From Astropecten irregularis (taxonomy: Eukaryota; Echinodermata; Asteroidea; Paxillosida; Astropectinidae): a stretch of 64,000 nt of DNA. The notes under the pieces are model-generated. The model did no database searches. It had not been told where the DNA came from and worked only from the letters and a program-made list of their open reading frames with translations. Where the stretch lies: positions 7,548,499-7,612,498 of the forward strand of contig OZ020250.1 of the NCBI GenBank assembly GCA_963971285.1. The letters run 5' to 3'. Numbering within the stretch: position 1 is the first letter of the stretch; each line of letters starts with the position of its first letter. This document shows, piece after piece, positions 10,725 to 21,300 of the stretch. Made by a program: the position numbers and the translations under genes.

Positions 10725-10872
10725 TCCAGCCCCACCCTTTCCTTTCCAATAAATCCGGGCATGGACATCTAGTGGTTGACGAGCCCGGCGGACAATGGAA
10801 TCCCCAACTATCCAGACTGTTGCACAACCTAAGCGAAAAAATGTATTGCATCGGATTCAGAGTTGTAAACCA

Positions 10873-11805
10873 TTATTTCCCAGTGGACAAAGAGTCTGGA
10901 CGAATATACGTAAGAACTGCTTGTGAGCGCCAACGACCCAAATCTTGAATCAGTGACAGGGGAACCCCATATGTGAATGCAGTTGTTGCTGCACCAATCC
11001 GGAAAGAATGTGACTGGAAGTGCTGATCTATGAGCCCAATATGGACTAGTGTTTTCTGAAGTACAGCATTGAATTGAAATCGTGTCAATGGACTTCCATC
11101 AAAATGACAAAACAGTATACCTTGGTGTTTAGGACGCACTAGGACAAATGCATGCAGTGCATGAACGGGACAGAGATTTGTGTCTGTAGCTTCAGATAAA
11201 TGGATTAGTTGGGGTGGACCTGATTGATTCGCCTTACTGCGCTGAAGCATAATGTCCACTGAATGTCCAATCTGCTGGGAAAAGCAGAAACGGATGTCCT
11301 TTATCTGCAGGATAGACTCCTGTACCGCCTGCTTAGAATTGGCCGCAAACTCACCAACACGCATAAAACCAAAGAAAGCGCAAAGCATAACTGCTCGGAA
11401 CATGGTGCTTTCATAATGAGATGTGCACACTGTTGGTAATGATTCAATAATATGTTTCAAAATAGGCATTGAAATTGGTACTCTAGCATCGCGAATGGGT
11501 TTATCCCTACGGGCACCTTCTACAAGCTTGGAAATAATAAAATCCTTTGTGGGGTCTGATAAACCATGTACTTTATGAACATGAGCCACCCCGGAGACAT
11601 ACGTGGAAATTGTCGAAGGGGCCAAGTTTTGCAATGACAACCATGCCACAAATTCCCGTACTGCTTGTATTGATGCTGGAAGTTGAGCGGTATGTCTGCT
11701 TTGGTGCAAGAATCTGCAAAATGCACGCCATCCACAGGAATAGGCCTTATGTGTGTTGGATGTCCACGCCAAGGACAGCAAACGCTGCATCTCCAATCCT
11801 ACCAT
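10873..11805 (-). CDS. Ngaro tyrosine recombinase
   Basis: A 310-residue tyrosine recombinase that should integrate a circular double-stranded DNA copy. Residues 1-100 form the SAM-like DNA-binding part. The catalytic set is visible: Arg149 in GFMRVGEF, His266 and Arg269 in HSFRIGAA, Trp292 in GRW and Tyr300 in LTYIRP. Its start codon overlaps the stop of the RT ORF in the string ATGGTAG (11805-11799), so translation may be coupled. It replaces the integrase of LTR elements. Confidence 0.92.
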   Translation of the reverse strand: MVGLEMQRLLSLAWTSNTHKAYSCGWRAFCRFLHQSRHTAQLPASIQAVREFVAWLSLQNLAPSTISTYVSGVAHVHKVHGLSDPTKDFIISKLVEGARRDKPIRDARVPISMPILKHIIESLPTVCTSHYESTMFRAVMLCAFFGFMRVGEFAANSKQAVQESILQIKDIRFCFSQQIGHSVDIMLQRSKANQSGPPQLIHLSEATDTNLCPVHALHAFVLVRPKHQGILFCHFDGSPLTRFQFNAVLQKTLVHIGLIDQHFQSHSFRIGAATTAFTYGVPLSLIQDLGRWRSQAVLTYIRPDSLSTGK

Positions 11806-13406
11806 TCCTGGGGGAGAAATGGAAGGGGGGTCATATGTGGTGCTGCTTGTGGTGCCACAGTACGAAAGCGTGCTGCTTGAAAACGCGACAGAGAATCGGC
11901 AATAGTATTTCTTACCCCAGGAACATGAACTGCCTTAAAAGCAATGTTGTACTGAAGGCACTGCAACACAAACATGCGAACAAGATGCATGATATGTGGG
12001 CACCGAGAAGTCTGGCTATTGATTATATGCACCACTGCCATATTATCAGAATGAAAGCGTACTTTCCTATTGCTTAATTGAGGAGCCCAGCATTTTACCG
12101 CAACAACAAGAGGATAAAATTCAAGAAACGCAATGGAAGGTGGATTGGCAATAACTGATTGTGGCCACCTACCCTGTGTCCATTGCCCCTGGAAATAGGC
12201 CCCAAAACCAATGCTTCCTGCTGCATCTGTAAACAATTCTAAAGTGCGACTTGACTCCCACTCAACATTAGCCAGTGCAGATACTCCATTGAAATTGGAA
12301 AGGAACTCTAACCACATTTGCAAATCTTGTTTTGCCCCAATGGAAAGCCTTACTCTGTGGTATGGCTTAGTCAAGCCTTTTGTAAGTGATATCAAGCGCC
12401 GAAGGAATGGTCTACCTGGTGCAACTGCCCTACATACAAAATTCAATGCTCCCACCAAAGATTGGACCTCCACCAATTTTATCTTTGTCCTGATGAGTAC
12501 CTGTCTTATTTTGTCTTTCAGTGCAACGACTTTTGACGGTGGCACACGTACTTGCATGCGCAGAGAATCAATCTCTAAACCTAAATAAGTAATGCACTGT
12601 TGTGGGCCCTCAGTCTTCTCAAATGCTAGGGGGACTCCCAACCTTGAACACATTGCTGCAAATTCATCTAGCAAGTACTTGCAACACGTTTCCGATTTGC
12701 TCACAAAGAAGAAATCGTCCAAGTAATGAGTTATAGAGACAGATTTGGAAAGGTCACAAATGCAAAACTCTAGGAATGTACTAAATTTTTCAAATAGGGC
12801 ACATGATATTGAGCAACCCATTGGCAAACACCTGTCAAAGTAGAATTTGTCTTGAAATGTAAACCCCAGTAACTCATAGTCAGCAGGTGCTACTGGAAGC
12901 AACCGAAAGGCCGATTTAATGTCAGACTTAGCTAACCAAGCCCCCATACCATTTCGTGAAACTATGCTGACTGCTGCATCAAAAGAAGCATAATGAACTG
13001 TACATTTTTTGGGATCAATAAAGTCGTTGACAGACCCCCCAGCTGGGAATGAAAGATGATGGATCATACGGTAAGTATTAGGCTCATGCTTAGGCACTAG
13101 TCCGATCGGTGAGCATTGTAGCTGGGGAAATGGAGGCCTGTCAAACGGACCTGAAATCCTACCAAGGCTTCGTTCCTTTGCAATCTTTTCTAAAACAACA
13201 TGAGGGAGATCTTTTGCAGATTTGAGACAATCAGCATGCCTGCCAACCCGGGGACCAGAGTAACCAAGTGAAAAACCTGACGAAAACCCTCTCAGTAACA
13301 CATCTCCATCTATTGTATTTGGGTATTTACAAAGCATGTTTCGCAAAACGTCAAGCTTAATTGGTGTTGGAGGTACGAAAGTCATGGGTTTTCCCAGATC
13401 CCGCAC
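11799..13406 (-). CDS. Ngaro reverse transcriptase-RNase H
   Basis: A 535-codon frame. RT motifs: KSDIKSAFR at about residue 160, LPMGCS at 194, and the catalytic HYLDDFFF with YLDD at 228-231. The RNase H part follows at about 400-500 with LFTDAAG, EF and HSDNMAV supplying the acidic residues. The order RT-RH followed by a separate recombinase is that of DIRS/Ngaro elements. It overlaps the gag frame by 50 bp in another frame, so initiation or frameshifting inside the overlap is likely; the exact start is uncertain. Confidence 0.92.
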   Translation of the reverse strand: MRDLGKPMTFVPPTPIKLDVLRNMLCKYPNTIDGDVLLRGFSSGFSLGYSGPRVGRHADCLKSAKDLPHVVLEKIAKERSLGRISGPFDRPPFPQLQCSPIGLVPKHEPNTYRMIHHLSFPAGGSVNDFIDPKKCTVHYASFDAAVSIVSRNGMGAWLAKSDIKSAFRLLPVAPADYELLGFTFQDKFYFDRCLPMGCSISCALFEKFSTFLEFCICDLSKSVSITHYLDDFFFVSKSETCCKYLLDEFAAMCSRLGVPLAFEKTEGPQQCITYLGLEIDSLRMQVRVPPSKVVALKDKIRQVLIRTKIKLVEVQSLVGALNFVCRAVAPGRPFLRRLISLTKGLTKPYHRVRLSIGAKQDLQMWLEFLSNFNGVSALANVEWESSRTLELFTDAAGSIGFGAYFQGQWTQGRWPQSVIANPPSIAFLEFYPLVVAVKCWAPQLSNRKVRFHSDNMAVVHIINSQTSRCPHIMHLVRMFVLQCLQYNIAFKAVHVPGVRNTIADSLSRFQAARFRTVAPQAAPHMTPLPFLPQEW

Positions 13407-14769
13407 CCTTTTCTACCACTGCTTTGTTGCTCCCTGCTGACCCAGTTTTCATGTAGGATACAGGACGATGGAAGCTCTTAGACCCCATGGCGACAGGTCC
13501 TGAATGCACAAAATTACTACGACACACATGTACCCCATGACTGCCTTGAGAACATCTGCTACATTTGTGGAGAAAACGGCACCCTTTAAAGTGGCATCCC
13601 TTGAAACTGTTAAATGCAAAACAAAAGCCTTGCTTGGAAGCATGAGAACCAGAAGGATTAACGTTAGAGGGGTTGCTATTGCCTGTCACGGCTGCCCCGG
13701 CAACTGTGAGCCACAGCTCCGAGTCGACAATGCCCCATGATCGAGCAGGATTTGATTCCTGATGCAAGCGGAATTGTTCATCATATGCCTTCCAACCCCA
13801 CCCAGGGAATTGGAGGGCCGCTGTTCGGATGGTTTCGGCATATTTGAGCAATTCACTCCAACGGTTAGGATGTTTCATGAGGTACACTGACATAAAAGTG
13901 TGGAATGCAGATTGCCACTTGTCAAGGGAATCAATCTTTTTTCTAGGTTTCGCTGCCTGCTTAACGACCATTCTACCCCCGACCAAAGAAAACTCTAGCT
14001 CTGGACTATTATCCCTCATCGCCATGATAACAGCTGCATTTTCTTGATATAGCAATGCAAAGTCAACATACATTCCCTGCCAAATCTTCTCTTTGATAGA
14101 ATTAGGAAGAAGGGACCCTAGCGAGACACAACCACTAATACTGGTAATGCTATTGGTGGGCTGAGGGGTCAGACTGAGTGAATGCAATGGTGTGCTCATA
14201 GGTAAAACTTCAACTGCCTTATCAAACAAACTACTCTGACCAATGTCCACACTACCTGACACAGGAGCTTGTGGAGAGCCAACTGGAATGCTTGGAATTG
14301 GATTGCTTCCTGCAGCATCTGCCCCAGTATGAGAGTTGCCGGTGGTAGAACCCTGGTTGGGTGCAATGGTTACGTCTGCTTGGCTGTTACTGTTTGTGTT
14401 AACATGCTGCTGATTGTTAATCTGCCAAACTTCATACGGAGCCTGAGAAGTGACCATTCCAAGCCCCCGAGGACCATGAGGAAATTGAGCATCTGCATCA
14501 GTAGGCCTAGTACCAGTAGCCACGATGGGAGGAACAGAGCTTGGGAGAACGGAAGGCATCCCAGGAGCAGGGGGTGATGTAGGCGTAATGTAGGGAACAG
14601 AAGATGATGCATTCCCCTGCGGCGGAGGCACGATGGAGCCATCTGCATCCAAATTTACCAGAGCCCTGGCCCTGGATGACCGCCTTACTGGTTGCCGACC
14701 TACCCGAGATCTCTTAGCAGGCTTCTTGGTAGCACCGCAATGTTCAGGCTCCTTTCTACGACGAGGCAT
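13357..14769 (-). CDS. Ngaro gag-like protein
   Basis: 470 residues. The N-terminus is basic (MPRRRKEPEH, then KRSRVGRQPVRRSSRARA), followed by a long Pro/Ser/Thr/Gln-rich low-complexity part. The C-terminal quarter has a Cys/His cluster of the form CFAF-x6-CHFKGCRFLHKCSRC-x6-H-x2-C, a zinc-binding motif typical of DIRS/Ngaro gag proteins. It probably packages the element RNA. The start MPRRRKEP is the first ATG after the 5' leader. Confidence 0.85.
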   Translation of the reverse strand: MPRRRKEPEHCGATKKPAKRSRVGRQPVRRSSRARALVNLDADGSIVPPPQGNASSSVPYITPTSPPAPGMPSVLPSSVPPIVATGTRPTDADAQFPHGPRGLGMVTSQAPYEVWQINNQQHVNTNSNSQADVTIAPNQGSTTGNSHTGADAAGSNPIPSIPVGSPQAPVSGSVDIGQSSLFDKAVEVLPMSTPLHSLSLTPQPTNSITSISGCVSLGSLLPNSIKEKIWQGMYVDFALLYQENAAVIMAMRDNSPELEFSLVGGRMVVKQAAKPRKKIDSLDKWQSAFHTFMSVYLMKHPNRWSELLKYAETIRTAALQFPGWGWKAYDEQFRLHQESNPARSWGIVDSELWLTVAGAAVTGNSNPSNVNPSGSHASKQGFCFAFNSFKGCHFKGCRFLHKCSRCSQGSHGVHVCRSNFVHSGPVAMGSKSFHRPVSYMKTGSAGSNKAVVEKGAGSGKTHDFRTSNTN

Positions 14770-15120
14770 TGTGTTACAATAGTCTTATGAGTAAAGACTG
14801 AGCCCAGGCCTTGGCCGATGACCGCCTTACTGGGCGGGGAATACTGGTTACTGCAGCGCGGTAAATTCCAGGCGCAAAAATTCCAGTAGGCCTAGGCCTA
14901 TATTCCAAAGAATGATAATCGAGTGTGATCCAAAGCACCACAATATTCCAGTATATTCTTAAGCACAATATTCCAGTATATTCTTAAGCACAATATTCCA
15001 GTATATTCCAAAGCATAGTATGCCAGTATATTCCAAAGCACTGAATTCCAGTATATATTCCAAAGCACAGTAGTCCCTATATCAGTGTATATTCCAAAGC
15101 ATAGGCCTAGGCCCTATTCC
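14770..15120 (-). repeat. Ngaro leader with short tandem repeat
   Basis: Untranslated 5' region of the element. Bases 14940-15120 hold about six imperfect copies of a 25-30 bp unit containing ATATTCCAGTATATTC and AAGCACA. Confidence 0.65.
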
Positions 15121-15612
15121 AAAAAATACCCAGCTTGCTCAAAGTGCTGTGACAGAATGACACACATACACATCTTCCCTCCAAAACTTCCCATGCTTCA
15201 GTGTTGCATATCACCTGATTGGTTAAAAGTTTGGGGTGCTTGGCTGTGATTGGCTAAAACTCCTTATCTATGATTGGTCCAATCTATGAATAAATTAGTG
15301 CCAGAATCCTTCTCAGAATCCCTCTCAGAATCCCAACTTCTGCAAAACCCCAAATTTTCAATGAGTTTTGTTGAAGCAGAAAAGAGAGAAATTGATCAAA
15401 AAAGGAAAGCAATTGTCAACCATACTGAGAGCTACCAAATACAGCAAGATTGTAGCACAGGACAGTGTAACTTGTTAGATATACTGGTTTAAACCATGGG
15501 GTGCTACAGATATGTGATATGCAAATAAAACTCATTAATATTCATGAAGTACAGATATGTGCTTTGCCAAGTATAAAGAATTCTGTCAAAACATGCATTG
15601 TGACAGAATTTC
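15121..15612 (-). repeat. Ngaro split repeat A1 (5' end on - strand)
   Basis: 492-bp copy of the A repeat at the 5' end of the element on the - strand. The flank continues with ATATTTAATTG, which aligns with the uninterrupted paralogous flank around 57011. Confidence 0.9.
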
Positions 15613-18269
15613 ATATTTAATTGTGTGTATTTCAAAAGTCGTTTATAGTCGTTTACATCTCTGCGTATAGATGAACAATGTGTTTAAAGTGCCTTATTGC
15701 TAATAGGTATGTGCCTTGATAACGTGTTGTGTGCAATTAAATAATTATTCCGTGTAATTATGATCCTTTATCAGTCGTCTCATTGAAGCTTTTGCTATGA
15801 AATTAAGTCGTTTATCAGTGAAATGCATTGTCATCTGGCCATATGATGTGATAGTAATCATGTAATTAGTGAAAAATCAGTCATACTGTGTTATACTTTT
15901 GTAATGAAGGATTCACGTAGAGTGTTTGAACAAGTATATCGAGAGAGTAAATGAAATTGACTATGGGCCTTTTTGAAATGAGGCTTGGGATTTATTTTGC
16001 TACCGCCATTTAGCACTTCGTGCTTGCTTTTCGTTTGTATTATAGTACTAACACTCCTTTGGAGTGGTACATAAGATTTACCCTTGCCTATTAACACATA
16101 GGGAGCCCAGTTTTCGTATGTCAGCGAAGATTTTAGGGCGAACATGATACTTAGGGAGACATTTGGATGTCGCCTCAACGTCCTAGATTCCTTTCAAAGA
16201 AACCTTTTTGACTGTCCAAACGTATAGAGTAGACAGAGAATGCTCTGAATATAAACATTTTATGTCAATTTCAAGTTCATTGGTTTGGAGTATGTTGAGG
16301 AATAGGTAATTCTGTCCACTGCCCTGTGGAAATGCCATCCTATAACACAATAAGTAGTAATTGATAGGCATACATTCTTATTTCCCTGAAAACACGAATA
16401 TATCCATACAATTATATAACGTTATAGATTATTACATTGTTTTTAAGACTCTACACACTACTTATTAAGACTCATTGCCACGCTCCATAACGTTGTTTAA
16501 TACTACGTTACTCAACGTAATATTCCGTCACGAAACATTACATGAACTTTTTTCTAACGTCAATGGTACGTGAGTTCATGGGAGTATGATTTATATGTCA
16601 GACGTATTGGTATACAAATCCTCAAAATAAATGTCACCTCCATTCCATGCAAGGTGCAATGTCATTACTTGAAGTATTTGAATCAGTATACCACGTATAC
16701 TCAAACAACAGTTTATCTCCCACAGTAGAATTCGTGATCAATTGATAAAGAATATGACTTCAATGTTGATTATTTATTTGATTATATTATTACTAGAAAG
16801 TTTTGTTTCTCGTCCCAAAAGACAAATGGAAGTGTGTTTTAGGCTCGGTGTCATTAAACTGACAACTTGTCAGCTATTGCTTTTAATGTATACTGTATAG
16901 ATTGTATTGTATTCATTTTTCCATTATTATTGATAATAACCTTATTGTGCACATATGTCGTAACATTTATTTCTTAAATTTGCAATTTTATTGGATTCAA
17001 TTTATTATACACTGTTCGCGGTTATTCTTTGCATAGTTTTATGCGAGCTATCAATGTATACGTAAAAAGGGGTAAAATGTTGGCAAATTGGTCAGGTGAA
17101 GTGTTGCAATATGCTTCCCACGAAAGACAAGAAGGTCATGAAAGCCCAACATGGTTGATATCTCAGAGTGTTCAAAACATTTCATCTCATCACATTGGCT
17201 CAACTGCTGCACCATTATCACATATAAGCCCTATAACGTTCAGTTGGAATGCATCAACACCCTCGTTTTACGGCCAGGTTCTCAGTATGAATCGCGATTT
17301 AAAAACAAATATACTGTAAGTGGTATGACGTAGCGTTGCGTAACGTTTGCATTACTATATACGCTGTCTTTATGTAATGCATATACGTTGCGTTACATTA
17401 CCTTACGTTACATGTATTAAGAAAACGATTTGATTTCAATCAAAATCTGATATCATTTGGAAATGTTTTTGCTCTTTTTTTTTGCCTTTGAGTTTGTCTT
17501 AATGGAAACTAAAGCAATAAATGATGAGTACCCTATCTCACTGTCTAGTGTGACATTTGTGTTAGTTTCAGTTATAGCAGTTGTTGTTGTTGTTTAGAAC
17601 TGCAAAGTAACTGCTTATGTATACAGCTATTTCCCAGGATCCACCCATGGTCAGACCTGCAGTGAAATATTGTAACTGATTTGAAGTGAAGAACCATGAA
17701 AGAAGGAGAATGACAAAATGGAATAAAGGTGAAAAGAACAGCTCTTCTGGAAATCTAGAATTAGCCGATCTGACGAATTTGCGGAACGGCAAAAAGAAAA
17801 CAAAAATTGCTAGCTGCAAAGTTGTAATACAGAACCGTCTTTGGGACTTGACTGAACCAAAAAGAAAAACAAAGGAAAACAAGGCCCTCTATTTCGCCCA
17901 GGCGATAAGCATTTTGCTCAGGTGGATATGTATTCCTCAGAATACTTCGATATTTCTGCTTAATGCTATTTCCCGTATCCCAGTATCCCTGAAAAAAAAA
18001 ATCCGTTAAGGTTGTAATTGGATGCCATTCTTCATCCATGTCCTAAATACGTATCCGTAGTAAGGCGACGTGTCGCTTGCAGTGTTGCTGATGCCATCAG
18101 ATCATTATAATTATCACAGTGCTGAGCGGTATCAGGCATGGTGGAGTTGTGTTAGACTTGATACCAGTGATAATCGTGCTGATCTAAGTTTAGGCCTTTA
18201 TCTTTGACTTCAAAAACAAAGTTTCCTAATTACCGTGTTGGCAAAGGTGCCAACCTCTTTGTGGTCAGC
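15613..18269 (+). other. Gene 1 3' flank and gene 2 upstream region
   Basis: Bases 15613-17240 align with 57011-58980 downstream of gene 2, most clearly 17040-17215 with 58790-58980 (GCTTCCCACGAAAGACAAGA in both). They are therefore the duplicated 3' flank of the gene. From about 17350 the sequence is unique. No convincing TATA box or other promoter element was seen before the ATG at 18270. Confidence 0.6.
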
Positions 18270-18390
18270 ATGGAGCTTTGCTTCAAACCACCCCGGATGA
18301 TGAGGCTCATGTGGGGTGCAGATGTGCGGTCATTCGGCTGGGTGGTTCTTGCCTTGTTTCTGATGGCAACGCCAGGCAATACAGAGACGG
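18270..18390 (+). CDS. Gene 2 exon 1: start codon and signal peptide
   Basis: ATG at 18270 opens a 40-codon exon ending ACG G|gtgagt in phase 1. It encodes a basic stretch and then the hydrophobic core [15 protein letters not shown], a typical signal peptide. Alternative ATGs at 18297, 18300 and 18309 are in frame and would give a more usual N-region. The phase matches the next exon at 28152 across a 9761-bp intron; that join is inferred, with no transcript evidence. Confidence 0.78.
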
Positions 18391-21300
18391 GTGAGTTTTC
18401 ATTCGGAATAATGGAAGTTTTTATCAATCTTTGAATCGTATAAGAATGATGATTGGATACATTGTGGCTGACGTGCAAACATGGATAATGGTTTTCAATA
18501 ACACCAAGTGCACATGAATTATTGTACTTTTTCACCATTGGAAACAACTCAGTGACCTTTTTCTAATCACCAAATAATCACAAGTCGTTGAAAAGGGAAC
18601 AAAGAAAATTGATTGAGGCGGGATTCTAACCAGCGACTTCTTGAACACCGTACCGGTGCTCTTACCAACTGAGCTACCCAGCCCTCTGTTGGTGCTGTCC
18701 CTTATAGTCAATCTGTATTCGTTTTTTTTTTATTACAGTATTGATACATTAATTAAAATTAATCCAGTCAGTTTTCATTGTGGTTATTTGATGATAATTT
18801 TGATTCAGAGTTCGCATTGCTAATGCTGAATTATACTTGGTATATTGCAGTATGTGAGTGGTTTCGTGACTTCTTACTGCCGAACGAACACAGATAATTG
18901 ACTATTATAGGGTAGGCGAGATTAAACAAAATGGCTTATTTGAAGGCAGAAGATGGGGAAGTTTTGAGTAGAATCTGGAAACAAATCGATTTAACCTATT
19001 TTGGGTGTGCTGGATTAAAAAAATGGCTGTTACCAAGCTGTATTTTGAGGTAAAATGGCTCATAATTGACAAAATGATATCCAAATGTGAAACAATCTCA
19101 ATAAAAAAAATGAAATAGAATCTGTTAAAAATTCAAATGGCACCTAATGTGGGTCTCCTGAATTGACAAAAACAATAATAGCTAGCAAGCTGTATTTTGA
19201 GGTTAAAGGGGTCCTTTTGGCAAAAAATTCCCCCCCCCCAAAAGAAAAGGGGAAAAAAGACTAATGTGGGTGTCCTGAAACGTAATAAATTACAGTTACC
19301 AATCGTGTTAGTGTACATAGTAATCTACCAGTTGCCCAGAAATACTATTGTTTGTTAACATCTAAGTACTTTCAACTAGTAGAGACCTGTAGCCTACCAA
19401 TATTACCTTATTTGGGTATCCTACATAAAAAGAAATAGCATTACCAAGCTCTATATTTTAGGGTCATTTTGACATGATTATAATCCACATTCTGGCCCAA
19501 AAAAACCCCAAACAAACAAACAAACAAACACCCCAACAAACACCCCAACAAACAAACAAACAAGAAGTGACGTAAAATCTGGTAACATAGACCACATTTA
19601 CCGAACTGGACAATTTAAAACATTGGAGGTTGATATGTTCAATGCACATTATAAAAAAACTGCCCATATAGTAAATTGGACCCGAAGTTCCATTCATTCA
19701 CACAAGCTAAGTTTGTATCCATCACCCCAACCTCGTCTCTGTCGTATAGATTATGTTTGTTAATTGACCTTTAAAAACAAGATTTTTAAATATTTTACAA
19801 CTGATTTCTCCAAATATAATGTTGGGAATACATCAAAAAGGAACATCATAAAAACCATCTCCTAAATGCTCTAGATATTGCTCTAGATATTGTACACAAA
19901 CTGTTCGCTAGAAGAATCAATAAACTCAATTTGTGATGCACTGGAAGCAACTTAAATGGGATTGTACGGTATACCCAAACCTACAAAGAAGATATGCAAA
20001 GTCGGGGTTATGTGGATATACGATCTCTTGTTCATGATATTTGAAGAGGACGATATCACATAATCATTTCTGGACTGCAAACACTTCCAATTACCACGAT
20101 GATTTCATAATTGTGAAATTAAATTCAAAAACATTTGAATCGACACAAGTTCTAGCAGACTTTTCGGAATCATAACACTTCTTTACTAGATTTTACGGCA
20201 CTTTTTGTATTACTTTATTTGATACTTTTGTGCCAATTGTTGGGATAACCTTCCTAAAATTACCCCCTTTACATACAATTCGTTGAGGATAATTGTGCCG
20301 ATATATCCCCTTAAACATCATTATTTTAATCAGTATCCCCCCAAAAAGAAAAAAATAATAATAATAAGTTTAATCAGCGTGTTATCCATTTCTACTGAAG
20401 CCAAATGCCCTTTCATATCATAATTTTCACAAATCTCGCCCATGCAAACACGCAAAACAGTTGCCACCAGCATTCCTCGATTTTTTTTAAAGTCTGGTGC
20501 GTAGTATCTCATCGTTGATTTATCACAGGTACCCGACTACTCAGAATCTAGTCTGATACCATGTAGTACGAGTGGGGACAATGTAGTGTAGTTCAACAAA
20601 ATATTGTGGGGAGTCCACCGTACCAGTGTATTGAAATACTGGATGCCCTGGGGGAAACAGGTCACACAATAAATATTGAAATATGTTCCCATTGAATGCA
20701 ATCACTCCATCTTTTTCTCTAGTCAAGAGAGTGTTTTCTACATAAAATAATACGTTTATTTTATTCATTATTCAATCTCTCCCGCTATCTTCCCATATTA
20801 CTTCCATAATTCTCTATCTTCCACCACTTATAATTCGCCTATACTTATAATTATACAGGGTGTCCCAAAAAAAACGAAACCGAGATTTGTCAGTGTTTAA
20901 TCCTATTTTATTTCCACTTTTAAATAATAAATAACACATATCTGGAAAGATTATTTCCTCAGCTTTCATTTGATACCACTCACATGATCCATACTTCACG
21001 CATGAGTGAGTAAAGACAATATGAAGCAAGGCTATCAAAAAGTAATTTGCACAACGATATGTTTATTTTAAAGAATCAATCACATTTCTAGAAACTACAT
21101 TTCCTGGCCTTTCGGGTGATGCCTTAGTCAGGAAAAATGAGCAAGGGATGACAGAGATATCTGCCTTTAAATATGGAGGCTCGGTTAAATTAATCGTTTA
21201 TCCCCCAGGTTCCCATTCCCATTTCCATTCCCATTCCCATTCCCATTCCCATTCCCATTCCCATTCCCATTCCCATTCTCATTCCCATTCCCATTCCCAT

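Larger units (their letters stand above)
8577..15612 (-). mobile_element. Complete Ngaro-type tyrosine-recombinase retrotransposon
   Basis: Reading on the - strand, the order is repeat A1 (15612-15121), gag-like ORF, RT-RNase H ORF, tyrosine recombinase ORF, SGNH hydrolase frame, repeat B1 (10149-9633), repeat A2 (9632-9141), 47 unique bases, repeat B2 (9093-8577). This A1-ORFs-B1-A2-B2 split direct-repeat plan is diagnostic of the Ngaro group. A and B copies (492 and 517 bp) look identical by eye, so the insertion is young. No target-site duplication is seen, as expected for recombinase-mediated integration. The gene 2 paralogue keeps the empty site near 57010. The 7036-bp element sits 425 bp downstream of the stop of gene 1. 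Confidence 0.92.

Noticed and set aside
11547..12588. Plus-strand frames across the Ngaro coding part
   Set aside because: They are shadows of the - strand RT and recombinase ORFs.
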